Source of the DNA: Augochlora pura
Lineage: Eukaryota > Arthropoda > Insecta > Hymenoptera > Halictidae
Direction: 5' to 3'
Assembly (NCBI RefSeq): GCF_028453695.1
Contig: NC_135775.1
Location: 2,046,001 to 2,110,000 of the forward strand
Length of the DNA stretch: 64,000 nt
Part shown: in pieces, positions 1 through 12,399 of the stretch
Numbering within the stretch: the stretch's first letter is position 1
Layout of the letters: each line of letters begins with the position of its first letter
Made by a program: the position numbers and the translations under genes
Notes under the pieces: model-generated
Database searches by the model: none
What the model saw: only the letters and a program-made list of their open reading frames with translations
What the model was told of the DNA's origin: nothing

Positions 1-816
1 ACACGAGTTGTATAAAATGGAAACACTGCGAAAAAAATTATGCTGCGTCTAAAAAATACTTTGGATTTCCGGTTGAAATGGCTCCGACGGCGAAGGGTTA
101 ATCCGACGACGGCGTCGAGGGGAAAGGGTTGGTTCCGGCCTGTTCCTGAAACGATAGGCCGAGGCTCCAGGCCCGATTCGACAAGGTTCGAGAGCCGACC
201 GTAACCCGTTGCGCTCGATCGCGATCATCCGACGGAATCCCATCGCCGCGGTAAATCGGAGGCACCGATGCGGGCTCGAATAATCGGCGAATCAGACTGA
301 TTGATTAAACACGGGGCCACGGACGCTCCCTATCGAACGGACGGGCGCGCGCGTGTTCTCGTCACGCCCGCCGATCGATCGAGAGGACGCCTCTCGATAG
401 ATCAGCGATAGATAGAGCTAGAGAGCCCTCCCTTCCTCCATCCTTTGTTGCAACCGTTTTCACTGTTGCATTTTTTAGGGTGCATCAGGCTGCACCCTAG
501 CCGGTTTGCGTATCCCTTCTCGCCTCCTATTTAACCCGATCCAAGGATTTAACCCTTTCATTTAATATTTTCTTCAGTGATGCAGGTTGCTGTGATTAGA
601 AGGTTTAATTGTTTTTAAAGATAATAAGATTATTTGTATTTAGAATATATCTGTGTTTACTTGAATTTTTAAGTAATGTTCGCCCTTCGCGAAGTTGTCT
701 ATAGCAATTTTCTGTCTATACATATAGGACAGTTTATATAGAGCAGTCACAGTGACTGACATCATATAGGTTATGTCACAGTTACTTATTAAATCGCGAA
801 GGCTGATAATAATTGT

Positions 817-953
817 AAAGGGTGTCCCGAAAATAGCAATATAAATATAGAAAATAGCTGCGATCGTTTCAAGCAACTTCCTCCTTTAAAAAATTTTTCT
901 ACCAGCCTTACTTAACAAATTATCAACAAAAAACATTGACCAATAAGAGACGA
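817..953. mobile_element. Decayed CAGGGTGTCC-family short element (half copy)
   Basis: It begins with AAGGGTGTCCCGAAAA. It then contains a degraded AACTT..CCTTTA..AAAATTTTTCT block and a TTATCAACAAAAAACATTGACCAAT block. These match, in the same order, the half-elements at 37575 and 62309. Only one side of the usual hairpin is recognisable. It is probably a fossil non-autonomous DNA element. Confidence 0.45.
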
Positions 954-1624
954 GATCAACCAACAACTAAACCACTACAAATTCCTAACAAATAAAGCCA
1001 GCCTTAATTACTTAATAAAAAGTAAAACCAGCCCCTAAATAATCCTTAAAAGAAACAAATACATAACCTCTAAAAAATGTAACGCGAAGCGTCATTCCAA
1101 TTTCATCGTGAGAAAGGCAGCTGCAAAGGTCATCTAATTTCAGACACACACAGGAGTCCGGGCGAGTTAAAAATGTTGCAGCGAGAGACAGGGTTCTCTC
1201 TCCCTCTTCGGGCTGGAAAGTTGAGAAATGGAGGAGGAAAGTTTCCGGGGACGTGGTGAAAGGAAAATCGTTGGGCGCGTCGACCTCCGCGGAGGGTTTT
1301 CAGGGTCATTAAAACCGGCGTGGCAGGGCTGCGGAGGCCCGTTCCCGTGTAATTAGCGAGCTGCTGGCTGGCTGGCTGGCTGGTAGAGGTGGTGTCCGAG
1401 GATGTACAACTATGTTCCGACGGGGAACGATGGCGAGGGAGAGGGCCGGCCCGCATGTGGAGCATTGTGTCGAGTCATAGGACAACGTGCATGACACACT
1501 TCCGTGTGCACGTATATCGATTAACATGAAATATTTATAGCAACGGCGCACAGGCCAAGTGGCCGATCCCCCGGCCTTCCGCGAGGCCTCCGCTGACCTC
1601 CCGTGGAACGTCCTCGACTTCCAC

Positions 1625-1775
1625 CTGCTCTCTCCCTCCGCCTCACTATCTCTTTACCTCTCTATTTCGCGTTTTAGCTATCTTAATTTTCTGTATCCAT
1701 TTCTGTCTCTCTGTCTCTCTCTTCTTCTCGTTTGCTTCGACTCTCAAGTTTATCTTCTCTCTCTGTTAAATCTAG

Positions 1776-1806
<31 letters not shown>

Positions 1807-2090
1807 ATCTCTCAATTTTTATCCAAATCACTCTCTTAATTTCTCTCCAAATTACTCTCTTAATTTCTCTCTCAATCTCTGTTACTTTCTCTCTCTCTCT
1901 CTCTCTCTCTCAATCTCTCTCCAAATCTCTCACTTTCTCTCTCTCAGTCTGTCTTCAAATTTCTCTCTCTATCTCTCTGTCTCTCTCAATGTTTATCCAA
2001 ATCACTCTCTTAATTTCTATCTCAATTTTTATCCAAATCTCTCTCTAAATTACCGTCTTAGTCTCTCTCTCTCTCTCTCTTATCAGAATT
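1625..2090. repeat. CT-rich low-complexity tract with degenerate sub-repeats
   Basis: Long CTCTCT runs are interleaved with AATTTTTATCCAAATCACTC and CTTAATTTCTCTC blocks that recur several times. An open frame of 183 codons runs through it only because the low-complexity sequence lacks stops; it reads as Ser/Leu monotony and is not a gene. Confidence 0.85.
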
Positions 2091-2538
2091 CAGCAGAGTC
2101 GAGAAAGTAAATATAATGGAAAGAGTCACCGTGTGAAATTTTAATTTTTGCGTTCTCAGCCTCGTTTGCCAAATTACCCTGACCTTGCGAGACGTTTCTT
2201 GCGAATGTTAATTACACTAGACAGCGGGATTTTACGTATTCATGATGAAACCGACCAGGTTGCATGCAAAACTACGAAAGAAACGAAAAAAAGAATAATT
2301 TAAGTATATTTTTAGTTCGTGTTTAGAATTTTTAAAAAATTGTCAAGACGTGATATTTAATGTATATATTAATATTGATAAATATAATTTTTCGTTAATG
2401 ATAGTAGAGTTGCAGTTAGTTGTAGAAATGATATTAATATTTTTCACTGTTAAGTTATTATAACTTTTCACTGTTAGGCTTCTATTGTAATATTTAAGTA
2501 ATATTATTTATTTTAAAAAATGTCGTCTTTTTCGAATG

Positions 2539-2955
2539 CACCCTTCAAATATAAGTCCATATCCATCACATTAAAATTGTCCAAATTCAAAAAAATGCGC
2601 AGACTCTATACAATTTTTTTTGGCAATCCCGTTTACGGTAAAATAAAGTTCGAACCTTCCCCTTTAATTTAAAAAAAGTTTCACGTAGCTACGATTTTTT
2701 CTCTCAAAGTTACAGCGTTTCAAAGTCCACCCTTATTTTCAAACTTGAAAATTTCCAAAGCGACAGTCATGGTCTCACAAAAAAAATTATTACAACAGTT
2801 AGAGTGCATCAAACTGAAATTCCAAAAATGCTATCTTAAACTAGAGATTCCAAGCTACAATTTAAAGGAAGGCTCATCATCCTACCATAATTTTCCGCGA
2901 AGTTATCGTCAATCAAAGTCCGCCAATTTCTACACGCGCTATACCATTTTTCAAC
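2539..2955 (+). repeat. Dispersed repeat, single copy (family of 6700-7385 and 19826-20750)
   Basis: This roughly 415-bp block aligns closely with 7031-7437 in the same orientation. They share TTCAAAAAAAT, CCTTCCCCTTTAATTTAAA, AGTTACAGCGTTTCAAAGTCC and CCGCGAAG.TATCGTC. Both copies carry an open frame of about 80 codons, but most differences between them change the amino acid, so the frame looks incidental. The right end, CCCTTGCACTCG, resembles the TTAACCCTTTGCACTC motif found elsewhere in the window. I cannot name the family. Confidence 0.75.
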
Positions 2956-4797
2956 CCCTTGCACTCGACACCATTTTACAACAATTTTCCTGACATATTC
3001 TATTTAAATTCTATGTAACAAAGTACACTTTTACACACATAAGATTAATTCTCGTGACTCGTACCAACAATTTTACTATTTAACGATTATTTAAATCAAA
3101 ACTTCGTCGATATAAAAAATAATCTTGACAAGAAAATTTTGCAATAATAATAAAAATTATATTTGATCGAGTCATCATTGGAGTGCAAAGGGTTAATACA
3201 AATTCCCTCTAAATCCGGAGATCCATCGATCCCCGTCTCGAGTCACGGCGTCCCTTTTTCCACGGCGTTCCTTTATGGGGAAGGGGATTCAGTGGAATTC
3301 TTTTTCCGACGCGAAAAGAGGCTCCGCGGTGAAAGGACGCGACGAAAGTTCGATTAATAATCCGCGAGGGGCTCGGCTCGATTGAAAATCGATGTTACGG
3401 CGCGAGCGGCCCTCGCTTTATCGCGGCGTTCTTCGCTCGCGCGCGGCCGTAAAACGAATTAACGTTTAATGCAATCAACGGCAACGTCACGCCCGGCGTG
3501 TATAATTTAGCGGCGGGCCAACCAGCGATCTCGAACGTGCCCCGTGTGTTGGAATCTTGACGGAGCGTGTGCGCGGCTGAGGCGATCCGAGACGGATGCT
3601 ACGGGGCTGAATATTTTCTCAACGTTCATTTGTTATTGTGCATGAAGCACGGCCGAATTTTATGAGTCGCGCGGATGGTATATTTTAAGGGATGTTAGCG
3701 ATTAGGATTTTATGGATTTATTTAGATTGAGGGTGGGGGGAAGATTAAAAAGAAGTTAGAATGTTGGTGGGCTGATTTTAATTTGTTAAGACTGTTATAT
3801 AATTTGGGAAATTGTTGGAGAATTTGTTAGAGGTAAGAGAGTATTTGTTAATGTTATTTGAGGCTTTGAAATTGTTAAGGGATATATTAAAATTACTGTA
3901 GGATTTTTTAGAATTGTTATAGCATTTGTTAAAATTATTACAGGACTCGTTAAAATTATTATAGGACTTGTTGGAATTATTATAGAAATTGTTAAAATTA
4001 TTAAAGTATGAACCTACTAAAATAAAAATTTTGCATTTTTAAAAAAATCGTCGAGAATTTTATGCGTTCGATCGCAGGGCCGTAGAGTGCTACTAAAATA
4101 ACAATTTATAGAACGTTCCCAAGTCCATCGAAAGGCAATCGGTCCGGTCCTTGTGGAGGTCGCGAAATTTTATTTTCACCGTCGTCGGAATTACCCCCGA
4201 TCAAATAATAAAAGGGCCGTCGAAATCACTGGACTGGCCCTCTCGCCAGTTCTGGTATTTTAATGGCGATTGGTCGTGATCGGAATCCCTGGCGGATATC
4301 TGTTCTGGTGAAGGATCGTGATAGATGAATAGATAGTTAGATAGAGATGGACAGATAGAGATAAATAGATATACTAAAATTTTTTATTTATCAATATATT
4401 TTTGTATATATTCTAGTATTAATGCTTTCTATTTTTAATAATTGTTATAAACATAAAAAGATACAAGCGTTTGGATTTTGGGAAACTAGAATTACACAGC
4501 GTGAGAAAAATAATGTAAAAATACTGCGAAAGTAAATAACGTAAAAATAATATAGAAATAAATTCCGTGAAGCTAGTATAAAAATAAATACTGTAAAGAT
4601 AAAATAAAAATAAATACTTAAGTAAAAATAATATAAATAGAAATACTGCAAATATAATATAAAACTAAATAGAGTAATAATAATTTTACAATAATATAAA
4701 AATATTTTAAAAATATATTAAAAGCGAAGAGTAGTTTATGAGACACCCTCAGGTGTCAGCATTTAAAATAAATATTCATTCAGAGATATATAGATAA

Positions 4798-4800
<3 letters not shown>

Positions 4801-4839
<39 letters not shown>
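4801..4839. repeat. (GA)n microsatellite
   Basis: About 19 uninterrupted GA dinucleotides. Confidence 0.95.
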
Positions 4840-4842
<3 letters not shown>

Positions 4843-5102
4843 GGGAGAGCTGTGCTGGGGTTCGATCGTTCCTTAACACGGCGTCGAAACGCTACCTTTG
4901 CTGTTTCGAGGCAGTGAATGGAAAGAAAGAGGGTTGCGCCAGTGCGGAGTCTATTCGACGTCGCACTCGAGAGTTCTGCCCGTCGATCTTTTTATAGCGG
5001 CATGAATCCGTGATTTACGCCCGGCCGCGCCGTCACGGGCTCCGAATATTTCCGGGAACGGAAAATATTTTCGTCGGACTCGCTCCAAGTGATACACCGG
5101 CA

Positions 5103-5631
5103 CTATTTCTCTCCCTCTCCCTCTCTTTCAAACTTTCGTCTGTCATTTTCTCTCCCTCGCCTTTTATCTCTTTCAACTCTGGTCTATCAGTTACTCTCTT
5201 TTTCTTTCAAACTCTGATTTATCGTTTTCTCTCTCCCTCTTTCAAACTTTGGTCTATAATTTTCTTTTTCTCTCTCTCTCTCCTTTTTATCTCTTTCAAC
5301 TCTGCACTATCATTTCGTCTCTCTCTCTTTTCTCCTTTTCAAACTCTGATCTATCACTTCGTCTCTCTCTCTCTCTCTCTCTCTTGCTCTCTCTTTCAAA
5401 CTTTGGTCTATAATTTTCTCCCTCTTTTTCTCTCTTTCAACTCTGGTCTATCATTTTCTCTCATTCTCTTTCCTTTTCTCTTTCAATCTCTGATCTATCA
5501 TTTTGTCTCTCTCTCTCTCTCTCCCTCCCTCTCTCTTCCTTTTTTTTTCTCTTTCAAACTCTGATCTATAAATTCGTCTATCTCTCAATTTTCTCTCTTT
5601 CAAACTCTGATCTATCATTTTGTCTTTCTAT

Positions 5632-5666
<35 letters not shown>

Positions 5667-5818
5667 AAACTCTACTCTCTCATTTCGTCTTTCCTTCTCT
5701 CTCTCTCTCTCTCTCTCGGTAGAGTTCGAAGGCTCAACCTCGATTCCGAGCATTTGCCAACTCTCTCTCTCTCTCTTTCGTCCTCTCTTTTTCTCTCTTT
5801 TTCTCTCTTTTTCTCTCG
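5103..5818. repeat. CT-rich minisatellite upstream of the first exon's acceptor
   Basis: About eleven imperfect units of roughly 45-60 bp, each of the form TTTCAAACTCTGATCTATCA followed by a run of CT. The array ends about 50 bp before the exon at 5872. It therefore forms an extremely long pyrimidine tract in the sense strand of the intron. An open frame in it (5010-5564) is a repeat artefact. Confidence 0.85.
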
Positions 5819-5871
5819 CAGGTGAAACGGTGTTCCTCTTTACACTCTTCTCTTTTTCAACGATGTTACAG

Positions 5872-5979
5872 AGCTGCTGGCGAACAAGACGGGTCACATG
5901 GTCGGCGTGTTCGAGAAGCTGGGCATGTTTTACAGCGACTGTTTGGAATTCAAGGAGAAACCCGTCAATTTTACACCGG
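5872..5979 (+). CDS. M13 metallopeptidase-like (neprilysin family), exon 1 of 6 visible
   Basis: This internal exon is part of the N-terminal lobe of an M13-family zinc endopeptidase, normally a type II membrane or secreted ectoenzyme that cuts small peptides. It is bounded by an acceptor TTACAG (ending 5871) and a strong donor GTGAGT at 5980. It starts with two bases of a split codon and ends with one. The translation includes LLANKTGHMVGVFEKLGMFY followed by SDCLEF. The FY..C element matches the Y..C segment conserved in M13 proteins after the helix that follows the CG.W motif, where the cysteine usually makes a disulfide. NKT is a possible N-glycosylation site; NFTP is a poor one because proline follows. 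The nearby AG at 5820-5821 cannot be the acceptor because that start puts a stop codon in frame. Exon boundaries are inferred from phase and splice consensus. Confidence 0.85.
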
Positions 5980-5996
5980 GTGAGTCGATGCTCTTT

Positions 5997-6155
5997 ATTT
6001 GTTGCTCCTTTTGCCCACTATCCCTCTCTCTCTCTTTCTATCTATCTTTCTCTTTCTATTGCGCGATTTTAGTATTTTGTGTCCATTTCCCCTTTTTCTA
6101 ACTTTTTTTTCTCACTCTCTTCTCCCCCTCCCTTTTTTACTTTATCTTGCCTCTC

Positions 6156-6186
<31 letters not shown>

Positions 6187-6280
6187 AATTTTTTTTTATT
6201 TTTCCATTATTTCTCCCCCTTCTTCAATTAATTAGGTTCTATTAATTTTCTTTGTATTAAACTATTTCTATCTCTTGCCT

Positions 6281-6320
<40 letters not shown>

Positions 6321-6330
6321 GTCATTATCT
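5997..6330. repeat. CT-rich tract downstream of the first exon
   Basis: Imperfect CTCTCT and TTTCT runs begin just after the donor region, with two purer (CT)n stretches near 6150-6187 and 6284-6314. Confidence 0.8.
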
Positions 6331-6432
6331 CTATTCTCCTGGTCTCGCGGAGAACCGAGCCAGCCATGCGAGAACGATACCAGGGCCCGCGTGACAGACA
6401 AGCGAACAGTTGTCGCGGGATATTGCGCGCGG

Positions 6433-6458
6433 GTGACGTCGACGTCGACGTCGACGTT
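6433..6458. repeat. (GACGTC)n hexamer repeat
   Basis: Four overlapping GACGTC palindromes in a row. Each resembles the core of a CRE-type (ACGTC) site, but a short tandem repeat is the simpler explanation. Confidence 0.7.
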
Positions 6459-6699
6459 AACGACGAGCCGCGCACACCCCTCGGCGGTCTATTGTGGCCC
6501 GCTTGATCCCCGCGAATGAAACGGGCCAAGCTGTTGTGTCCTTGAAACGATCTTACGACCCGCCGCGAAAAATTATTTGTACACCTTTTATAACAACAAT
6601 AATGTATTTTTTCTGTGATCAAGATGTCATTAAATTCCAGAATAAAATTTTCTATAGCATTATTAGGACAATTAATTCAACAGATTTTATATATATATT

Positions 6700-7385
6700 G
6701 CATTGTGGAAAATGATCGCTGGGCCATGGCGGTTCTTTTGATTTGAAGCTTGAAATGTCTACTTTAAGATAGATTCGTTGGATTTTAATTTTGATGCCGT
6801 CTTATTGTTGTAATAATTGCAAAATGAGAGCGTGACTGTCGGATTGTAAATTACCAAATTCGCCACGAAATGGGTAGACTTTGAAGTGCCGTAACTTCGT
6901 GGAAAAAAATCGTAGCACCGTCTACCTTAGCTTAAATTAAAGGGGGAGGATCGAACTTTATTGTATATTAGTCGAAATCTCTTGAAAAAAATGTGCAAAC
7001 TCTGTATATTTCGTTAAACTTGGCCAATTTCAACCCCTCAAATATATGCATTAAAATTGACCAAATTCAAAAAAATACACAGACCCTGTAAAATTTTTTT
7101 CGCCGATCCCATTTAGCATAGAACAAAGTTTGAACCTTCCCCTTTAATTTAAAAAAAGTTTCACATAGCTACGATTTTTTCTGGCATAGTTACAGCGTTT
7201 CAAAGTCCACCCTTATTGTCAAACTTGAAAATTCCCAAAGCGACAGTCACGGTCTCACAAAAAAAATTATTACAACAGGTAGAGTGCATCAAACGGAAAA
7301 TTCAAAAATACTATCTTAAACTACAGATTCCAAGCTACAATTCAAAGGAAGGCTCATCACCCTACCACAATTTTCCGCGAAGCTA
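6700..7385. repeat. Long imperfect inverted repeat (fold-back element)
   Basis: The left arm (about 6700-7028) and right arm (about 7033-7385) are reverse complements with scattered differences. Paired blocks include CTACTTTAAGATAG with CTATCTTAAACTACAG, GAGCGTGACTGTCGGA with AGCGACAGTCACGG, and TTAAATTAAAGGGGGAGG with CCTTCCCCTTTAATTTAA. The centre is near 7030. The right arm continues as a direct copy of 2539-2955. A transcript would fold into a hairpin of about 330 bp. It contains no protein-coding potential I can defend. It could be a fold-back DNA transposon or two inverted insertions of one repeat. Confidence 0.75.
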
Positions 7386-7475
7386 TCGTCGGCCAAAGTC
7401 GGCCAATTTCTACACAGGCTATAACACTTTTCAGCAGCCTGCAAACGGAATTGCGCTAGAAAACGAACGAAACGC

Positions 7476-7590
7476 ACAGTAATTGGCTCCCGCGCAGTAA
7501 TAAACCACCCCCATAGTAATAAACCAGCCCGTTACGGTAATAATCTATCCGCACGGTAATTGGCTATCGCGCGGTAAACCGGCTCCATCC
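7476..7590. repeat. Short minisatellite next to the fold-back repeat
   Basis: Five or six degenerate units of about 19-24 bp of the form CGCGGTAATAAACCAGCCC, beginning soon after the right arm of the inverted repeat. Each unit includes (G/A)GTAAT. Confidence 0.6.
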
Positions 7591-8034
7591 AGCGTTAATC
7601 GATTCTTTCGCGTCGAGCGTCGCGTTTTATTAGGAAAAGCGGCTGTCTCGTGATTTCCGCGTATGAATAATCGATCGAGTCCGGCACGTGAAACTCGGCC
7701 GACGAACGGCCGCGCAAAGAACGTCGCCGATTGAATATATGAATGGAACGCGCGCAACGCTGAGCGAGCAGATGCATTATCGCCGCGCGTCGGAGCCCTG
7801 TCCGTTGCAAAGCGGGACAAACTGCGCGCTGAGCAACACGTGCACCTTTGTGCGTCTCTCCGTCGCTGGACGGGAAGTCGGCGAAATAAGTTTTCTCGAG
7901 ATAAGTCCCCGCTCTTCTTGTTCGAGACGAGACGTGCTCGACAACGTTCGCCGAAACGGCGATGACGTCGATCGATTCTCAGGGGGACGCGTTTTCCAAA
8001 ATTCAGCGACGATTAAATAAAATAAAACCGAAAT

Positions 8035-8260
8035 AAAAATATTTATAAATAAATATTATATTTCTATAATAGAGTATAATAATATAATAACATATAATAA
8101 TGCTGGTAGTATGACTAATGTAACTAATAATATATAATATAAAATAAATAACTCGCGACAACTGAATCGTTGTAATTGTCGATAATCGATATATTCGTAT
8201 AATATAGTATAATAATATAATAATATATAATTTAACGTAACAATGTGCAATACATATATT
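8035..8260. repeat. AT-rich TATAATAATATA simple repeat
   Basis: Repeated TATAATAATATAATAA blocks flank a short unique segment. No gene signal. Confidence 0.7.
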
Positions 8261-8954
8261 ATACGAACATGGCGTCTACAATTATTACCAATTACAGTAA
8301 GTCAAAATTAATTACGATATACGCAACAACTCGAAATTAATTACAATATATAAAGTATCACGAATTAATTAAAATATACATCCTCTGTAACAATTACCCT
8401 TCGTACAACCGCAGTACAATCACAGCTCCTATAGCAAATGCTCTCCACCTCCTCGACAAATGAAGTTACCACCAAAGACACGCGAAGCAGTTAGGAAAAT
8501 ATCGTCGGAAGTAGTTGTCAGTTCGGTTCAACCCTCTCTACTAAGAAACGCAATAACCTCGTGGATCCGTGAGTTTCTTACTGGTGTGCCGAGCAGGCCG
8601 TCGGTCTTCGAGAACCGGAAGAAGTTCGCCGTTCGCGATGGGGATCCCTCAAAATATGGCGGAAGTCGCTTGACAAATAGCGGCGGCATCCTACGGATAG
8701 CGTGAAGCGGTCGCATGTATCGTTCGAGAGAGAGAGAGAGTTCTCCACGGCTGCACGTGCTTCCTCGACTGCTTTGCGGCGATGTGGCACGAACCGACGA
8801 TTTCCGGCGGCAGCCGACCCGCGACCGGGCTATTCGTGCCGAGCAGCTTTATACGCGCGGCAATTACGGCCAATCCAAAGAATCCTGTTCGGCGTTCGCG
8901 GGAAAACTAGCTACTCTTAGAGTGGGGGTAGTTCTAACGCATTTGTGGTTGATG

Positions 8955-9335
8955 TATGGATTTTCTGGGATATTTCAGTTTATTTATTTATTGTAGTAGT
9001 TTGGTCGTTGATCTGTTAGGGTCTTTTTTTATTTATTTAATTTATTGTTTTATTGTTTATTCTAGGTTTCTTTTCTGGTCTATTTTATTTTATGTTGTTT
9101 ATTCTGTTCCACTTTATTTAGTGTATTCTACTCTATTTTATTAATTTATTCTATTCTATCTTTATTTATTTATTATAGTCTACCGTATCCTCTGTTTATT
9201 AATTATTCTATTATTCTAATGTTCCATTATTCCAACCTACATTATTTATTCTACTTCCTATTATTATTTATTTATCCTCTAACTATCCTATTAAAATTTA
9301 CCTATTCATTCTATTATTTTCTTCTCTTCTGAACA
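8955..9335. repeat. TTATTTATT-type low-complexity tract
   Basis: T-rich pentamer and tetramer runs (TTATT, TTCTA) on the + strand, with no fixed period. Confidence 0.6.
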
Positions 9336-9779
9336 ACATAAATAACTCGCCACTTTAAATACACCTGCATAGATGCACCTCCAGCAATAAACCTCTTCCT
9401 ATCGAAACAGCATCTCGACGTTTCCGTTATTAAAAATACCCCGAAACCCTCGCGATATCTTATTCTCCTCCCCCCGTAGAACACGCTCGAGCAATCGAGT
9501 CCTCAGGAAAATAAAAGAACGGCGAACGACGCGGAGCATTGTCCCGGTGTCCCGGAGTGAAACCGTGTGGACTTTCGCGGCGATACCCGCGACGGGAGGA
9601 ACACCATTCGCTCCTCTATTCATCGACATCCGAGCAACTTCGGGACGGTAACGCGCGACCGGCCGTGCAACGGAATCGTTTCAGCCGACGCGGCGGCGTT
9701 TAATAAATCGCATTCGCGGCACGCGGACCGATTTCGACTTCTCCTCTCTCTCTGTATGAGATGACACTGTGCTCGAGAG

Positions 9780-10195
9780 GAGAATAGGGGAGGGAGAATG
9801 GAGTGGTTGGAGAATAGGAGAGAGAGAGAGAGAGAGAGAGAGACTGGTGGAGTGGTTGGAGAATGGGGCACAGAGAGATAGAGCTGTTAAAGAGAGAGAG
9901 AGAGAGATGTTAAAGAGAGAGATGTTGAAGAGAGAGTCGTTGGAGAGAGAGAGAGTCGTTGGAGAGAGAGTTGTTGGAGAGAGAGGGAGAGAAAGAGAGG
10001 GAGGGAAAGAGAGAGATGTTGAAGAGAGAGTCGTTGGAGAGAGAGAGAGTGAGAGGGAGAGAGAGAGAGAGAAATGTTGAAGAGAGAGTCGTTGGAGGGA
10101 GAGGGAGAGAAAGAGAGAGAGGGAGAGAGAGAGAGAGATGTTGAAGGGAGAGTCGTTGGAGAGAGATAGAGAGAGAGAGAGAGAGAGGCGATGGA
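9780..10195. repeat. GA-rich minisatellite
   Basis: About 20-60 bp imperfect units built from GAGAGAGA runs plus TCGTTGGAGAGAG and ATGTTGAAGAGAGAG. Open frames on both strands (up to 215 codons) are artefacts of the low-complexity sequence. Confidence 0.85.
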
Positions 10196-12378
10196 GTGAA
10201 GTACAGTAGAAAGAGAAACATTGGAAGGAGGGGGTCGAGGAAGAGAACGGAGGAGTGGTTTGGTCCTAACGCGCGACCAACGGCAACAATGCTGTCCCCG
10301 CAAATAATAACGAAGAATTTGTCGGGCGCGCGTCCCGGAAGAAAAGCTTCACGGCGGGCGATCGCCGTGAAAAGAACCTGGCCGCGTGGGTGGACGTTGG
10401 TTGAATGGGCTCCGCGCGCCCGTTGCTCGCTTTTTCCATCGCCGACCCGAGACGATTCTCTCGCCCCGCCGGAAAAAGCCGCCACGGCCTCTGTCTTCTC
10501 TCCTGTCCAGCGACGGTTGTTGCATTCCTCACGCTTCGAGATCTCGTTACAGTACACGATCGAACAGTTATTAGTCGCCTCGCTTGGAAACGCGGCTTGA
10601 AATTATTTCTTTCAATTCTCTTTGATATATTAAATATTGTCTTTGATCATTGGTCGCTAATTTTTTCAATCGCTGTTATAATAAATAATTACACTGTTAT
10701 AATATTACAACTGTTATAATTTCGCGAAATGTAATTGTTAATTCAGGCTAAATCTATTTGAGACAGCCATTTTCCAGTATTAATAAAAATCTTTTTAACC
10801 CAAAGTAACAATTTAAAAAATAAACATAGTCTCATATTATTGAAACCATCCTAACTAATTAACAATAAATTTACTCTAAAATCTACCGCTTTATACTACA
10901 TTATAGCACTAACAATAGCATTTATATAATAATTTATTCCAATCTTAACCAATAATACATTATTATAAAATTTACCACAACTAGCACCTGAATTAATTAA
11001 ATAACAAATAAATGGACCTCCAAAATCCGAATAACTGTCGATAAAGAAACCAACGATCCGCCATTTTGTAGGACTCCGTGAACCCATTGTCAAAGCAAGG
11101 CTTATCTTGGTCCCCGTTGTTCTTAGAGTAGGACATTAGGGAACAATGACAAACGGCTGATCCAAAGTGGACCACGCACACACACACAATGTCGTCGCAC
11201 ACGTACGCAATAATACGACGGCGGCGGTTTTGCGCGCTCGCGCGCGACCGATCGAAACGCGTTTTTGCCGCAACAAAGCGCGACGGGGGCTTTTTGTCGT
11301 ACGTTCCCGATGCTCCGCCGGAGGAAGCGGAGCAACTTCCAAGGTTTTCCAACGTTATCGTCGGCCCACGTGACAACGCCGAGCCTTGAGCCGCGGAAAA
11401 CACGCGTTTCCCTTCCAGCGCCACGGAATCCCGGCATCGGGAAACTTCGCAAGAACTCGAACCGCGTCGCGAGAGATTCCCGCCGACAAATAGCGCAGAG
11501 AAGACTCCCATTGTCTTCTATTAGTAGACCTCAGGGTTTTGCGCTGTGAAAAATAACTGAAGCGATTTAATTGTCATTTATTGGAAACGGTAGTTCCTCT
11601 CTTATAGATATACATTTTATTCTATAAAACAAATAAGAAATTTTCCTTGAATATTAGGAGATAAATAATAGTTATCGTATTGTTAATATAAAATTTATAT
11701 AAATATCGTAATTAATTGTTATGGATATTTAAATTATGTTTTTAGATCAAAAGTGGAAAATAAGAAACTCGAGAAAAATATTGACTATTTGTTTATAACT
11801 CTTGTAATTTGTTTAAACAATTAGCAAATATTACACTATGTAATAGACTTGGATAGAAGGAGTAACTTTTGTTCCAAGAACTTTCCTCTAACTTTCAAAA
11901 CTAAAGGAGAAAATGATCGAATATTTAAGGGTTGTTGCCACCCCTTAATGTAACATTCGGCAGAAAAAGTAAAAATTTGTTTTAAAGATGACTGAGTTAA
12001 TAAAATATTGTACTTATATTTTCACAGTTTAAAGACATTACAGAGACAATTTCAGATTTGAGAGTGAGGGGGGAAGGGGGGAAACGGCGTCGAATTAGAC
12101 CGCGACGGAACCCGAGGCCGGAAAAAAAGCCGAAATATCGAGGCCGTACCGTCGGGCGAGGGGAGGGGTCGGGGGTGGTGGCCGCTGCACCGGACTCTCA
12201 CGTCATTGCAATACAACCGCACGCTCTAACCCAGAAAGTCAATGTAGGCGGTCTAAGAATAGAAACGAAGCAATGCCGGCCACTGTGTGGAGCCGATATA
12301 CCTCGCCGCCGACGCCAATGCGATTAATCAATCAGTATCGGCGCCGAATCGGCGGCCAGTCGTATTAATCAGAAATGA

Positions 12379-12399
12379 GACTCTCTCTCTCTCTCTCTG
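12379..12399. repeat. (CT)n microsatellite
   Basis: Short pure CT run in a GC-rich block. Confidence 0.85.

Larger units (their letters stand above)
1..5871 (+). other. Intron or upstream sequence before the first visible exon of the M13 gene
   Basis: No exon is supported here, so the window opens inside a large intron or 5' flank of the M13 gene. Contents in order: AT-rich start; GC/CpG-rich stretch about 61-430; AT-rich 540-1080 with a decayed CAGGGTGTCC element; GC-rich 1140-1640; CT-rich tract; AT-rich 2100-3160 with a dispersed repeat; GC-rich 3160-3650; AT-rich 3660-4020 with loose TTGTTAAAATTATT-type repetition; GC-rich 4080-4320; AT-rich 4330-4790 with a loose repeat of about 30 bp; a GA microsatellite; and a CT minisatellite running up to the acceptor. 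I looked for the expected CDDFY...CG.W motif of the M13 ectodomain start and did not find it. Confidence 0.6.

Noticed and set aside
1554..1645. Exon-like GC-rich segment after a CAG, reading QVADPPAFREASADLPWNVL
   Set aside because: There is no usable donor before the CT tract and no match to the M13 region expected upstream of exon 1. The minus strand is equally open.
4855..4885. GGTTCGATCGTTCC considered as a tRNA B-box
   Set aside because: The spacing of the invariant bases is wrong, and no A-box or cloverleaf arms were found upstream.
2745..7482. Similar open frames of about 80 codons at 2745-2993 and 7216-7482, suggesting a conserved small protein
   Set aside because: Both sit in copies of one repeat. 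Most differences between them change the amino acid, and the tandem copies at 19826-20750 are not open in this frame.
10896..11093. AT-rich minus-strand frame considered as a second mitochondrial fragment
   Set aside because: The translation (FGGPFICYLINSGASCGKFY) did not match any mitochondrial protein region I could name.
11880..11960. TAAGGGTTGTTGCCACCCCTTA hairpin considered as a terminator or regulatory stem
   Set aside because: It lies in AT-rich intron sequence with no gene end nearby. It looks like part of an unidentified dispersed repeat, with no second copy in the window to confirm it.
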